Program-made: the position numbers and the translations under genes | Source of the DNA: Antarctobacter albus | GTDB lineage: Bacteria > Pseudomonadota > Alphaproteobacteria > Rhodobacterales > Rhodobacteraceae | DNA: 64,000 nt | Direction of reading: 5' to 3' | Assembly: GCF_900101505.1 (NCBI RefSeq) | Contig: NZ_FMZI01000020.1 | Span: 1 to 64,000 of the forward strand | Notes under the pieces: model-generated | The model's database searches: none | What the model was told of the DNA's origin: nothing | What the model saw: the letters and a program-made list of their open reading frames with translations, nothing else | In this document: piece by piece, positions 18,853 to 27,711 of the stretch | Position numbering within the stretch: the stretch's first letter is position 1 | Layout of the letters: each line of letters begins with the position of its first letter

Positions 18853-19221
18853 TCAGCGGTCCGAGGGGTGATTGACGCCGTCGTTCCAGCCCAGCGGTTC
18901 GAAATCCTTGGGTTCCATCCCCTCGATGCAATAGAGGTTGACCCCGTATTCGTTCGGGTTCGACCGGCGGCGATGGTACATGTAGATGCCGCAGGTCTTG
19001 CAGAAATGGTGCTGCGCCGTGTGCGTGCCAAAGCTGTAGAGCGCCAGGTTTTCCGCCCCCTTGACCACCTCGATCCCGTCCAGCGGCGCACTGACGACCG
19101 CGGCGCTGCGGCGGCGGCAGTAAGAACAGTCGCAGCGCCGGGCCGTGGCAGTCCCGTCTGACAGGCGCACGCGCAGTTCTACGGCGCCACAATGGCAGGT
19201 GGCGGTGTGGATCTCTGTCAT
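18853..19221 (-). CDS. GFA (glutathione-dependent formaldehyde-activating-like) family protein
   Basis: The 122-residue product carries the zinc ligands of the GFA/Mss4-like fold: CHCG near the N-terminus, CDCSYC at about 30-35 and CKTCG near 75. Most proteins of this family have no proven enzymatic activity. Its start overlaps the stop of the rhomboid protease gene by four bases (19218-19221), so the two are co-translated. The gene is convergent with suhB, six bases away. Confidence 0.9.
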   Translation of the reverse strand: MTEIHTATCHCGAVELRVRLSDGTATARRCDCSYCRRRSAAVVSAPLDGIEVVKGAENLALYSFGTHTAQHHFCKTCGIYMYHRRRSNPNEYGVNLYCIEGMEPKDFEPLGWNDGVNHPSDR

Positions 19222-19997
19222 TTTCTGCGAATCCTTGGAACTTGTGTGTGGTGTTTGCGGCTCTGGACGCGGGGCACGCGGCTGCGTTCAAAGGCGTATT
19301 CGGTTTCCGGGTGGGGCGGATGCCCGTCGGTGCGGTTCCAGAAGCGGGCGCCACCGCGCCGCAGCCAGACCGGCACCGTCAGAACCAGCCCGATCACGAA
19401 GCCGCCCACATGCGCCCAGTAGGCAACGCCGCCCTGGTCGGCGGGGGCGCTCCACCCGCCGAAAAGCTGCATCGCGAACCAGAGCGCCAGCATGAGCCAG
19501 GCGGGGACCGGGATAACGCGGAAGATGACGATCAGGATGATCAGGATGTCGACCCGCGCCTTGGGGAACAGCAGCAGGTAGCCCCCCATGACCCCGGCAA
19601 TGGCGCCCGAGGCGCCCACGGTGGGCACGGTGGACAGGGGCGCCGACAGCCAGTGGATCAGCCCCGCGCCCAGCCCTGCGGCCAGGTAGAACAGCAGGTA
19701 GCCGACATGTCCCATCTCGTCTTCGAGGTTGTCGCCGAAGATGTAGAGGAACAGCATGTTGCCCGCGATATGCATCCACCCCCCGTGCAGGAACATCGAG
19801 GTGAAGAGCCCGGAGAATCCGTAGCCTTCGGACAGAAAGCGGGGGATCAGCGCGTAATCGGCGTAAAAGGCCATCATCGCGCGGGGTGAGCCCTCGTATT
19901 GCAGCGAGGCCAGGAACACGACGATGTTGATCGCGACCAGGGTGTAAGTGACGAAGGGGGTACGCCCAGACGGGTTGTGATCGCGGATCGGAAACAT
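19218..19997 (-). CDS. rhomboid family intramembrane serine protease
   Basis: The 259-residue product has about six membrane helices and the rhomboid catalytic pair. The nucleophile serine lies in TVGASGAIAGVMGGYLLLFP and the histidine in AYWAHVGGFVIGL. The GWMHIAGNMLFLYIFGDNLE segment carries the conserved HxxxN oxyanion helix. Rhomboids cleave substrates within the membrane; the substrate here is unknown. The basic C-terminal tail (RVQSRKHHTQVPRIRRK) is cytoplasmic. The start MFPIRDHNPSG at 19997 matches homologues, although no clear Shine-Dalgarno precedes it. Confidence 0.93.
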   Translation of the reverse strand: MFPIRDHNPSGRTPFVTYTLVAINIVVFLASLQYEGSPRAMMAFYADYALIPRFLSEGYGFSGLFTSMFLHGGWMHIAGNMLFLYIFGDNLEDEMGHVGYLLFYLAAGLGAGLIHWLSAPLSTVPTVGASGAIAGVMGGYLLLFPKARVDILIILIVIFRVIPVPAWLMLALWFAMQLFGGWSAPADQGGVAYWAHVGGFVIGLVLTVPVWLRRGGARFWNRTDGHPPHPETEYAFERSRVPRVQSRKHHTQVPRIRRK

Positions 19998-20140
19998 GGG
20001 GTGGAGATTGGCATGCCAGGGGGGGAGGTCAAGGTGCCTTGGGCCCGGTGGAGGCCGGGTGGGTCGCGGCTGTCCGGGCTTGCCTTGAGCGCGGCCTTGG
20101 CCGAACATTCCGCTCCGATGACACAGTGGGAGACGGGACA

Positions 20141-20536
20141 GTGACCCTCAAGAGATCCTTGACCGTGGCGATGTTGGGTTTTCTGCCCCTTGCCGCCAGC
20201 GCCGATCCGTCGCTGGAATGCAGCGTGTCTGCCGGTAGCCAGGTGGAAATCGCCGAATGCGTCGCCCAGGCCGAGACGGCGGTGGATGAGGCGCTTGGCA
20301 TCGCGCTGCGCTTTGCCAGCGATGCAGCCAAGGATCTGGACGAGATCACGGGGCGCGAGGTGTCGCTGCCCGCGCTGGAAAGCGGGCAGGCCGCATGGGC
20401 GGCCTACCGCGATGCCCACTGCGAATTCGTGGGGTCGATCTATGGCGGCGGCTCGGGCACCGGAATCGCGGTGCGCTCTTGCCGGGTCGAACTGGGCCGC
20501 GCCCGGATTGCCGAGCTGATGCAATACACCCAGTAG
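20141..20536 (+). CDS. LprI-like (DUF1311) secreted protein
   Basis: The 131-residue product has a signal peptide (LTVAMLGFLPLAASA) and an LprI-type domain: cysteines in LECSVSAG and IAECVAQAE, then LESGQAAWAAYRDAHCEF with the family WxxYRxxxC motif and VRSCRVELGRARIAEL. In Mycobacterium LprI inhibits lysozyme; here it is a likely periplasmic protein of unverified role. The start is GTG at 20141 with GGGAGAC seven bases upstream. It is convergent with putA, four bases apart. Confidence 0.85.
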   Translation: MTLKRSLTVAMLGFLPLAASADPSLECSVSAGSQVEIAECVAQAETAVDEALGIALRFASDAAKDLDEITGREVSLPALESGQAAWAAYRDAHCEFVGSIYGGGSGTGIAVRSCRVELGRARIAELMQYTQ

Positions 20537-20540
20537 GGGC

Positions 20541-23500
20541 TCAGCCCTCCTGCCCGGCCAGCAGGGCGGCGTTGCCGCCTGCGGCGGTGGTGTCGATACA
20601 GACATGCCGTTCGGCGCGGGCGTGACCCGCATCCGGGCTGCCGGTGATCAGCGTCAGGATCGGGCCAGGGCGTGCGGCCAGCGCCTGCCGGTAGGCGCGG
20701 GCGCGGTCCGCATCCCCCCACCAGAGCGCTCCGGCGATGCCCTGCGTGTCCCGCAGGGTCTCTGGCGACAGGCCGGGGGCCACAGCCGCGCGCCCGCCCA
20801 GGGCGTGGATGGCCTGTGCCTGCGCCTCGGCCGTGTCCTGCCCCGGTCCGAGGCAGAGCAGCGGCGGGCGGGCGTGCTGGTGCAGCACGTTGGCCTCGCC
20901 CGTCGGGCCGGGCAGTTCCATGCGGCTGGGCGCGGGATCGCTCTGGGTGGCCTCCGCCAGCCGCTTGCCCAGGTCCGGGACAGGTGCGCCGGTTTCGTCG
21001 CCGGTGCTGTCCGGCGCGGGATGGGCGCGGAACCGATCAAGGTAGAGCGGGCCGCCCGCCTTGGGGCCGGTGCCCGAGAGGCCCTCGCCGCCGAAGGGCT
21101 GGCTGCCGACGATGGCGCCGATCTGGTTACGGTTGACGTAGATATTGCCCGCCTCGATGCTTTCGGTGATCTGCTGCACGCGCTCGTCGATCCGCGTCAT
21201 CAAGCCGAAGGTCAGCCCGTAGCCTGTGCCGTTGATCGCCTCGATGACGCGGGTCAGGTTGCGCGCCTTGTAGGTGGCGACATGCAGCACGGGGCCGAAG
21301 ATCTCACGCTCCAGATCCTCGATCCCGCCGATGCGGATTAGCGTTGGCGGCACGAAATGCCCGGACGCGGGCACGCTGACCTGTTGCAGCACCCGTCCCT
21401 CGCGAGAGGCCTGGGCGACGTGGTCGAGGATGCCGTCCTGCGCCTCGGCGTCGATCACCGGGCCGACATCTGTGGCCGCCTCCCAGGGATCGCCGACGGT
21501 GAGGCTTTGCATGGCGCCCTTGAGCATTTCGAGGAAACCTTCGGCCACGTCCTCTTGGACATAGAGGCAGCGCAGAGCGGAACAGCGTTGCCCGGCGGAT
21601 TGGAAGGCGGATTCGATGATCGCCTGCACGGCCTGTTCAGGCAGGGCGGTGCTGTCGACGATCATCGCGTTCAGCCCGCCGGTTTCCGCGATGAAGGGCG
21701 CGCCGGGGGCAAGGTGCTGGGCCATGCTGCGGTGGATGATCTGGGCGGTCTCGGTGCCGCCGGTAAAGGCGACGCCGTCCACGTCCGGGCAGGAGGTCAG
21801 CACCGCGCCGACGTCCCCGGCGCCGGGCAGCAGTTGCAGGGCGGCCTGTGGCACCCCGGCCTCGTGCAGCAGGCGGGTGGCGAAATGGGCGATCAGCGGT
21901 GTCTGTTCCGCCGGTTTCGCCAGAACCGCGTTGCCCGCGGCCAGTGCGGCGGAGAGCTGGCCGGTGAAGATCGCCAGCGGGAAGTTCCAGGGCGAGATGC
22001 AGGCGAAGGTGCCCAGCGGGCTGTCTGCACCCTCCTGGCAGCGGGCGGCGTAGTAGCGCAGGAAATCCACAGCCTCGCGCAGTTCGGCCAGGGCATCCAT
22101 CAGCGACTTGCCCGCCTCGCGGTGAAGGATGGCAAAGATCTCGGCCTGGTTGGCCTCGTAGAGGTCGGCAGCGGCATTCAGGATGCGCGCACGCTCTGCC
22201 GGGCTGGCCTGCCAGGGCTGCGCGGCGGCGGCGGCGGCGCGGGCCTGCTCGGGACTGGCCCAGGTGATCTGTCCCAGAACGTCGTCGAGGTTGGCGGGGT
22301 TCAGGACTTCCTCGGTGTCGCCGGGCGCGGCCTCGGCCACGGTCAGGGGGGCGGCCTGCCATTGCGCATTGCGGAAGGCTGCGCGCCCATTGTCGAGCGC
22401 GGCAAAGCTGGGTCGGTGGCGCAGGTCCAGCCCCTCGGAGTTGCGGCGCTCGGGCTGGAAGAGGTCGGGGCCGGTGGTCAGGGCACGGCCTGCGGGTGCC
22501 TCGAACGGGTCGGCGGCAACGGTTTCAGGGGCCACGTCCTCGTCCACGATCTGGTTGACGAAGCTGGAGTTGGCGCCGTTTTCGAGGAGGCGACGGACGA
22601 GATAGGCCAGCAGGTCGCGGTGCGCGCCGACAGGCGCATAGATCCGGCAGCGGGTCTTGTTCTGGTCCATGACCAGCCGGTGCAGGGTCTCTCCCATGCC
22701 GTGCAGGCGCTGGAATTCAAATGCGTTTTTGTCCTGCGCCATGTGCAGGATCGCCGACACCGTATGTGCGTTGTGCGTGGCGAACTGCGGGTAGATGCGG
22801 TCCGTCATCGACAGCAGCTTGCGCGCATTGGCGATGTAGGAGACATCGGTGGCGGGTTTCGAGGTGAAGACCGGGAACGCGGGCAGGCCGGCGACCTGGG
22901 CGCGCTTGATCTCGGTGTCCCAATAGGCGCCTTTGACAAGCCGGACCATGATCCGGCGATCGAGCTTTTCCGACAGCGCGTAGAGCCAGTCGATCACCGC
23001 GCCCGCGCGCTGGCCGTAGGCCTGCACGACCACGCCGAACCCTTCCCAGCCGGCAAGGCCCGGATCGGAAAGGACCTCCTCGATCACGTCCAGCGAGAGC
23101 GAGAGGCGGTCGGCCTCTTCCGCGTCGATGTTCAGCCCGATCTTGGCGTTGCGTGCCTGCAGGGCCAGGGCACGCAGCCGCGGGATCAGCGCGGCGCGGG
23201 CGGTTTCGGCCTGCAACTCGTCATAGCGCGGATGCAGGGCCGAAAGCTTGACCGAGATACCGGGGTTGTCGCGGGTCGCCTCGTGCGGGGCATTGTTGGC
23301 GATGGCGCGGATTGCCTGGGCATAGGCGTCGAAATAACGCTGGGCGTCGGCCTCTGTCCGGGCCGCTTCGCCCAGCATGTCGTAGGAGTAGGTATAGCCC
23401 TTGGCCTCTTGCGCCTTGCCGCGTTTCATCGCGGCCTCGATGCTTTCGCCCAGGACGAACTGCGCGCCCATCTCGCGCATGGCGCGGCCGACGGCGGTCC

Positions 23501-23972
23501 GGATCACCGGTTCACCCAGCCGCTTGATGGCGCCGCGCAGGTGGCCGACGGGGCCGGGCTGCTGGTCCTCCAGCACCTTGCCTGTCAGCATCAGCGCCCA
23601 GGTCGAGGCATTGACCAGCGGCGAGGTAGAATGGCCCAGGTGACGCGACCAGTCCGACGGCGCGATCTTGTCCTCGATCAGTGCGTCGATGGTGGCGCTG
23701 TCGGGCACGCGCAGCAGCGCCTCTGCCAGGCACATCAGCGCGACGCCCTCTTCGGTCGACAGCCCGTATTCGGCCAGGAAGACCTCCATCAGACCGGGGC
23801 GGGTGGCGCCGCGGATGTCCCGCACGAGCTGCGCCGCGCTGCCCGAGATCGCGGCGCGGGCAGAGCTGTCCAGCGCGGCATCGTCTTTCAGCCGGGCCAG
23901 GGTTTTGGCCTCACCGGCATAGGTCAGCGCGTCGATGCGCGCGCGCAGGTCTGTCATCTGGTCCTTCGGCAT
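20541..23972 (-). CDS. putA: bifunctional proline dehydrogenase / P5C dehydrogenase
   Basis: PutA oxidises proline to glutamate in two steps with substrate channelling. The 1143-residue product has an N-terminal proline dehydrogenase barrel (about 130-440) with FAD- and substrate-binding RLVKGAYWDTEIK and FATHNAHTV. An aldehyde dehydrogenase domain (about 510-990) has catalytic E763 in ETGGLNAM and nucleophile C797 in SAGQRCSALRC, at the usual 34-residue spacing. A C-terminal domain follows. It lacks the ribbon-helix-helix DNA-binding domain of enteric PutA, in line with control by the divergent PutR. The start at 23972 has AAAGG upstream; the open frame extends further but is not PutA-like. 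Confidence 0.96.
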   Translation of the reverse strand: MPKDQMTDLRARIDALTYAGEAKTLARLKDDAALDSSARAAISGSAAQLVRDIRGATRPGLMEVFLAEYGLSTEEGVALMCLAEALLRVPDSATIDALIEDKIAPSDWSRHLGHSTSPLVNASTWALMLTGKVLEDQQPGPVGHLRGAIKRLGEPVIRTAVGRAMREMGAQFVLGESIEAAMKRGKAQEAKGYTYSYDMLGEAARTEADAQRYFDAYAQAIRAIANNAPHEATRDNPGISVKLSALHPRYDELQAETARAALIPRLRALALQARNAKIGLNIDAEEADRLSLSLDVIEEVLSDPGLAGWEGFGVVVQAYGQRAGAVIDWLYALSEKLDRRIMVRLVKGAYWDTEIKRAQVAGLPAFPVFTSKPATDVSYIANARKLLSMTDRIYPQFATHNAHTVSAILHMAQDKNAFEFQRLHGMGETLHRLVMDQNKTRCRIYAPVGAHRDLLAYLVRRLLENGANSSFVNQIVDEDVAPETVAADPFEAPAGRALTTGPDLFQPERRNSEGLDLRHRPSFAALDNGRAAFRNAQWQAAPLTVAEAAPGDTEEVLNPANLDDVLGQITWASPEQARAAAAAAQPWQASPAERARILNAAADLYEANQAEIFAILHREAGKSLMDALAELREAVDFLRYYAARCQEGADSPLGTFACISPWNFPLAIFTGQLSAALAAGNAVLAKPAEQTPLIAHFATRLLHEAGVPQAALQLLPGAGDVGAVLTSCPDVDGVAFTGGTETAQIIHRSMAQHLAPGAPFIAETGGLNAMIVDSTALPEQAVQAIIESAFQSAGQRCSALRCLYVQEDVAEGFLEMLKGAMQSLTVGDPWEAATDVGPVIDAEAQDGILDHVAQASREGRVLQQVSVPASGHFVPPTLIRIGGIEDLEREIFGPVLHVATYKARNLTRVIEAINGTGYGLTFGLMTRIDERVQQITESIEAGNIYVNRNQIGAIVGSQPFGGEGLSGTGPKAGGPLYLDRFRAHPAPDSTGDETGAPVPDLGKRLAEATQSDPAPSRMELPGPTGEANVLHQHARPPLLCLGPGQDTAEAQAQAIHALGGRAAVAPGLSPETLRDTQGIAGALWWGDADRARAYRQALAARPGPILTLITGSPDAGHARAERHVCIDTTAAGGNAALLAGQEG

Positions 23973-24033
23973 GCTCGTGCCTTTCTGGATTTCGGGTAAG
24001 ATAAGTGGGGCGGGGTGCGGAATGGATACCAGC

Positions 24034-24050
24034 ACACCGAACTTTGGTGT
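24034..24050. promoter_or_regulatory. candidate PutR operator between putA and putR
   Basis: ACACCGAACTTTGGTGT is an inverted repeat with seven of eight base pairs matched around a central C. It sits in the 160-base divergent gap, 62 bases from the putA start and 83 from the putR start. Lrp-type PutR proteins act on the adjacent putA, so this is the best operator candidate. The assignment is inference. Confidence 0.5.
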
Positions 24051-24132
24051 AAGATACCCGGAGAGTCGCGGGACGTTTGACTGTTTTTGCTGGGTCGACT
24101 TGACGTTTGGCCCAAGTTTTCGGGGAAATGCG

Positions 24133-24609
24133 ATGGAATCGGGAATCTCGGATCTTGACCGCTTTGATCGGGCGATCCTGGCGGAACTGGCGGGCGAGGC
24201 GCGCATTTCGGTGACTGAACTGGCGCGGCGCATCGGCCTGTCGAAATCGCCCACGCAGACGCGCCTGAAGCGGCTGGAAGAGGCCGGGTACATCCGGGGC
24301 TATCGCGCGGTGCTGGATCCGATCCGGCTCGGGCTGGATCATGTCGCCTTTGTCGAGGTGCGCATGGTCGATACGCGCGAGGGCACGCTGGCCCGGTTCA
24401 ACGCGGCGATCACCACGATCCCGGAGATCGAACAGGCGCATCTGATCGCGGGCAACTTCGACTACCTGTTGAAGGTGCGGACGCAGGACATGCCCAGCTA
24501 TCGCCGGGTGCTGGCGGAAAAGGTCTCGACCCTGCCAGGAGTGGCCTCGACCTCGACCTTCGTGGCAATGGAAGCGGTCAAGGAAGAGGGTGTCGCGGAT
24601 GTGACTTGA
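24133..24609 (+). CDS. putR: Lrp/AsnC-family regulator of proline catabolism
   Basis: The 158-residue product has an N-terminal winged HTH (FDRAILAELAGEARISVTEL, RIGLSKSPTQTRLKRLEEAG) and a C-terminal RAM effector domain (VAFVEVRMVD, IPEIEQAHLIAGNFDYLLKV). Divergent placement from putA matches PutR of alphaproteobacteria, which activates putA in response to proline and represses itself. The start ATG at 24133 follows CGGGGAAA. Confidence 0.9.
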   Translation: MESGISDLDRFDRAILAELAGEARISVTELARRIGLSKSPTQTRLKRLEEAGYIRGYRAVLDPIRLGLDHVAFVEVRMVDTREGTLARFNAAITTIPEIEQAHLIAGNFDYLLKVRTQDMPSYRRVLAEKVSTLPGVASTSTFVAMEAVKEEGVADVT

Positions 24610-24639
24610 CCCTTGGGCAACCCGTGCCACCCTTTGCAC

Positions 24640-25179
24640 ATGAGACTCGCCCTTGCCCTGACCTGTCTGGCCGCGCCTGTCCTGGCGGATGGCTGCCCGA
24701 CCGCGCCGGATCACAGCGAAGAGATGGATCCCCTTTACGAGGCGTTGCTGGCCGCGCCCGACGAAACCACCGCGCGGCTCATCACCAACCGGATGTGGGG
24801 GTACTGGGACAACGCCCCGGACGAGGCCAGCCAGGCCATGCTGGACGAGGCGATGCGCGCCCGCGCGCGCTATGATTTCCTGCGCGCGCTGGACCGGCTG
24901 GACACGCTAGTGGGCTACTGCCCCTTCTACGCCGAGGGGTACAACCAGCGCGCCTTTGTCAATTTCCTGCGTGAGGATTTCGCGGCGGCGCTGCCCGATC
25001 TGGATCGCGCACTGGAACTGAACCCGCGGCACATCGGCGCCCTGTCGGGCAAGGCAGTGACGCTGTTTGCCCTGGGCCGCGAGGAAGAGGCGCAGGTCGC
25101 CCTGCGTGCGGCGCTGGCGATCAATCCCTGGCTCGCGGAACGCGCCCTGCTGAAGCCGCTGCCGGGGGAAGACCTGTGA
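24640..25179 (+). CDS. secreted TPR-repeat protein
   Basis: The 179-residue product has a signal peptide (MRLALALTCLAAPVLA) and a helical region with at least two TPR units: YNQRAFVNFLREDFAAALPD, LDRALELNPRHIGALSGKAV, and TLFALGREEEAQVALRAALA. A YWDNAPDEASQAMLDEAM segment precedes them. Periplasmic TPR proteins usually act as adaptors; the partner is unknown. The start at 24640 is chosen for the signal peptide; an upstream in-frame ATG at 24613 is less likely. Confidence 0.85.
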   Translation: MRLALALTCLAAPVLADGCPTAPDHSEEMDPLYEALLAAPDETTARLITNRMWGYWDNAPDEASQAMLDEAMRARARYDFLRALDRLDTLVGYCPFYAEGYNQRAFVNFLREDFAAALPDLDRALELNPRHIGALSGKAVTLFALGREEEAQVALRAALAINPWLAERALLKPLPGEDL

Positions 25180-25188
25180 CGCCGCCTG

Positions 25189-26556
25189 CTAGTCCAGGAA
25201 CTGCCGGCTGACAAAGCCGCGGACGCCGCGGCTGTCCATGATGTTGATCCAGATACTGTTGCTGTCGATACAGCGCCGGATCATCTGCAGATTGCCGGTC
25301 CCGGCCGGTCGGCAGGCGTCGCCACAGGCGGCGCGCATTCCGCCCAGGTTGGTGATGATCGGATTGCCGAAAACCTGTACGGTTGCCCCGAGTGGCAGCC
25401 GACGCATGACCGGCGCGTCGAAGTCCGGCATTTGACGCATGTTCACGTATTCCCGGACGTTGGTCACGCGCGCCCGCTGCCCGGTCAGCCCGCAGGATGC
25501 GCCGCCCCGGGATTGGCGCGGTGTGGTAAACCGGGCCAGCAAGTTTTCCCTGTCGCGTTGCTGCGGTGCGGGCAGGTCGGCGATGCGGGTGTCGGGCGCA
25601 AAGAGCATGGTCTTGTAGAGCGCGGTAAAGGACCCGGGGATGCCGGCTTCGGGAAAGTCGATATAGCCGATGGCGTCTTTGTCGACGTAGCCCGTGCCGC
25701 CCAGGGTGATCTGGCATCGGGGCTGACCTTCGCCCAGGAAGCCGATGCCCGACCGGATCGTGATGGTGGTCCCTTGTCTGCGGATGTCGCCGATGGTGTC
25801 GGCGGGCACAGGTTCGTTGCGTGGTCGGGACCCCTGGACATAACCTTGCAGGTTCGAGCAGGCGTTCCAGACCATCTCGGCGGCGCCGGACCGGGGATTG
25901 CCCACGGGAAAGATCTCGACCTTCCAGAGGGCGGCATCCCCCACAGTTTCGATCCGCCGCATCCGGCTGGGTGGAGTGCCCAACATCTCGAGCAGCAGGG
26001 TTTCGGGGAAATTGAGGCTGGCGCGCTTCCGGAACTCGATCAATTCACGCACGCTGAGCACCGCGACCTCGTAGGCCCGGGCCACGGATTGCTCTGTGTA
26101 GGTGCCGTTGTCGACGGTCAGGCCCGGCGCGTGAAACCCAAGCTGACCCGCGGGATGCAAACGGCGTTTCGCTTCGGAGTAGCCATCCCCTGCCAGGATG
26201 CGCCCGGCCATGAAGGCCAGCGCGCAGGCGCTTTCGCAGCGTTGGCCGGGTCCGACGGCTGTCGCCAGGCCGCGACGGCTGATGATCTCGGCCAGCTTGA
26301 TGCCCTCGGAATATCCGCCACCAGGGCTGTCCAGGCAGAGCACCGACGTGCGGACATAGCCAGAGGGGAGGTCGATCGTGTCGAGGTAGCTGTCCAGCCT
26401 GGCGGCATCCCCGCTGGTGATCTGGCCGCTCAGCGTAACGTCGCACCCCATGACGCTGTTGCCGCCCCTGCTGAAATCCGCAGCCAGGGTCGCGCCGCCA
26501 GCCAGCCAAAGTGCGAGGATTGCAAGAAAGCGACACAGGAGAAACGGATGGCGCAT
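25189..26556 (-). CDS. periplasmic ClpP/crotonase-like protein with C-terminal SH3-like domain
   Basis: The 455-residue product has a signal peptide (MRHPFLLCRFLAILALWLAG). The ClpP-like domain has CLDSPGGGYSEGIKLAEIIS, a candidate serine nucleophile in CESACALAFMAGR and a histidine in QLGFHAPG, as in the COG3904 'predicted periplasmic protein' group. The C-terminus (about 390-455) resembles a bacterial SH3 domain: VNMRQMPDFDAPVMRRLPLG and SRGVRGFVSRQFLD. Whether it is a working protease is not known. The start at 26556 has AAAGGG upstream. Confidence 0.82.
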   Translation of the reverse strand: MRHPFLLCRFLAILALWLAGGATLAADFSRGGNSVMGCDVTLSGQITSGDAARLDSYLDTIDLPSGYVRTSVLCLDSPGGGYSEGIKLAEIISRRGLATAVGPGQRCESACALAFMAGRILAGDGYSEAKRRLHPAGQLGFHAPGLTVDNGTYTEQSVARAYEVAVLSVRELIEFRKRASLNFPETLLLEMLGTPPSRMRRIETVGDAALWKVEIFPVGNPRSGAAEMVWNACSNLQGYVQGSRPRNEPVPADTIGDIRRQGTTITIRSGIGFLGEGQPRCQITLGGTGYVDKDAIGYIDFPEAGIPGSFTALYKTMLFAPDTRIADLPAPQQRDRENLLARFTTPRQSRGGASCGLTGQRARVTNVREYVNMRQMPDFDAPVMRRLPLGATVQVFGNPIITNLGGMRAACGDACRPAGTGNLQMIRRCIDSNSIWINIMDSRGVRGFVSRQFLD

Positions 26557-26679
26557 GGAGTGCCCTTTGCTGGTTTGGCAGTGCCAGCATATCGTCAGGG
26601 CCAGAGCGGACAAGCGATGCCTCTGCCGGGACTGGTTCCGGTTTACACGGCCCGCAGGGCGGCTATGTTCGCGCCACTG

Positions 26680-26764
26680 GCCCGCGTGGTGGAATGGTAG
26701 ACACAGGGGACTTAAAATCCCCAGGCTTTATGCCGTGCCGGTTCGAGTCCGGCCGCGGGTACCA
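26680..26764 (+). tRNA. tRNA-Leu(TAA)
   Basis: The cloverleaf can be drawn in full: acceptor GCCCGCG with CGCGGGT, D arm, anticodon stem GGGGA/TCCCC around CTTAAAA (anticodon TAA), a long variable arm as in class II tRNAs, T arm GCCGG-TTCGAGT-CCGGC, discriminator A and an encoded CCA. Confidence 0.97.
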
Positions 26765-26862
26765 GTCGGATCTTCCGGCAGGGGCAGAGGTATGCGTGCC
26801 GCTTGGAGCGGAGGGGCTGCCGTGCCATGATCACGCCACGCGCAGACGGGAAAGGGCCTGCC

Positions 26863-27711
26863 ATGACCGATAGTGAAACGCTGCTTCTGGGGCTGATCGG
26901 TGACAATATCGCCCGGTCGCGGGCTCCGGTGCTGCACCGGCTGGCAGGTGCCCAGAACGGGATTGCGGTGCAATACGACAGGCTGGTTCCCAGGGATTTG
27001 GGCGAGGATTTCGAGCAGGTCTTCGACCGATGTGCCGCGGGTGGATACCGCGGCATCAACGTGACCTACCCCTACAAGGAGCGCGTCACAGCGCGGCTGC
27101 GGGTGGATGACCCGCTGGTGCAGGCGATGGGCGCCTGCAACACGGTGATCTTCGAGCCGGACGGGCCGCGCGGATTCAACACCGATTTCTCGGGCTTCAT
27201 CGCGGCCTATGAATGGGTGCGGGGCAAGGCACCCACAGGGCCGGTGCTGATGATCGGCACCGGAGGTGTTGGCCGGGCCGTGGCGTTTGGGCTGGCGCGG
27301 CTTGGCGCGCCCGAACTGCGACTGGTGGACCGTGACCTGGCCAAGGCCGAGGCGCTGGCAGAGGCCCTGCGCGAGGCCGCCCCCGAGATGAAGGTGGTGA
27401 CGGGCACGGACGTCGCGGCCCTGGCTGCAGGCGCGGGGGGGCTGGTCAACTGCACCCCGGTCGGCATGGTGGGGTACGAGGGTACGCCGCTGCCCCGCGC
27501 TGCGATGGCGGGGGCGGTCTGGGCCTTCGACGCGGTCTATACGCCCGTGGACACCCAGTTCCTGACCGATGCTGGCGCCGAGGGGCTGGACATCATTTCG
27601 GGCTGGAAGCTGTTCTTTTACCAGGGCGTGCATGCCTGGGCGCATTTCGCCGGTCTGCCGCTGGACGAACCTGCGCTGCGCGCGGCGCTGCAGGCCGAGG
27701 ACGCGGAATGA
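26863..27711 (+). CDS. shikimate/quinate dehydrogenase-like protein (AroE family)
   Basis: The 282-residue product has the AroE fold. The substrate domain carries catalytic K72 in NVTYPYKERV and D108 in FNTDFSGF; the Rossmann motif GTGGVG is at 132-137, followed by LVDRDLAKAEALAEAL. The C-terminal GWKLFFYQGVHAWAHFAG is typical. Its stop overlaps the start of a 3-dehydroshikimate dehydratase gene by four bases, so I infer a catabolic role in oxidising quinate or shikimate rather than aromatic biosynthesis. The start at 26863 follows AAAGGG; an ATG at 26827 is possible. Confidence 0.88.
   Translation: MTDSETLLLGLIGDNIARSRAPVLHRLAGAQNGIAVQYDRLVPRDLGEDFEQVFDRCAAGGYRGINVTYPYKERVTARLRVDDPLVQAMGACNTVIFEPDGPRGFNTDFSGFIAAYEWVRGKAPTGPVLMIGTGGVGRAVAFGLARLGAPELRLVDRDLAKAEALAEALREAAPEMKVVTGTDVAALAAGAGGLVNCTPVGMVGYEGTPLPRAAMAGAVWAFDAVYTPVDTQFLTDAGAEGLDIISGWKLFFYQGVHAWAHFAGLPLDEPALRAALQAEDAE

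Noticed and set aside
21357-23999. An 880-codon open frame on the plus strand opposite putA
   Set aside because: It is the antisense of a clear putA with catalytic residues in place; GC-rich DNA commonly leaves long antisense frames open.
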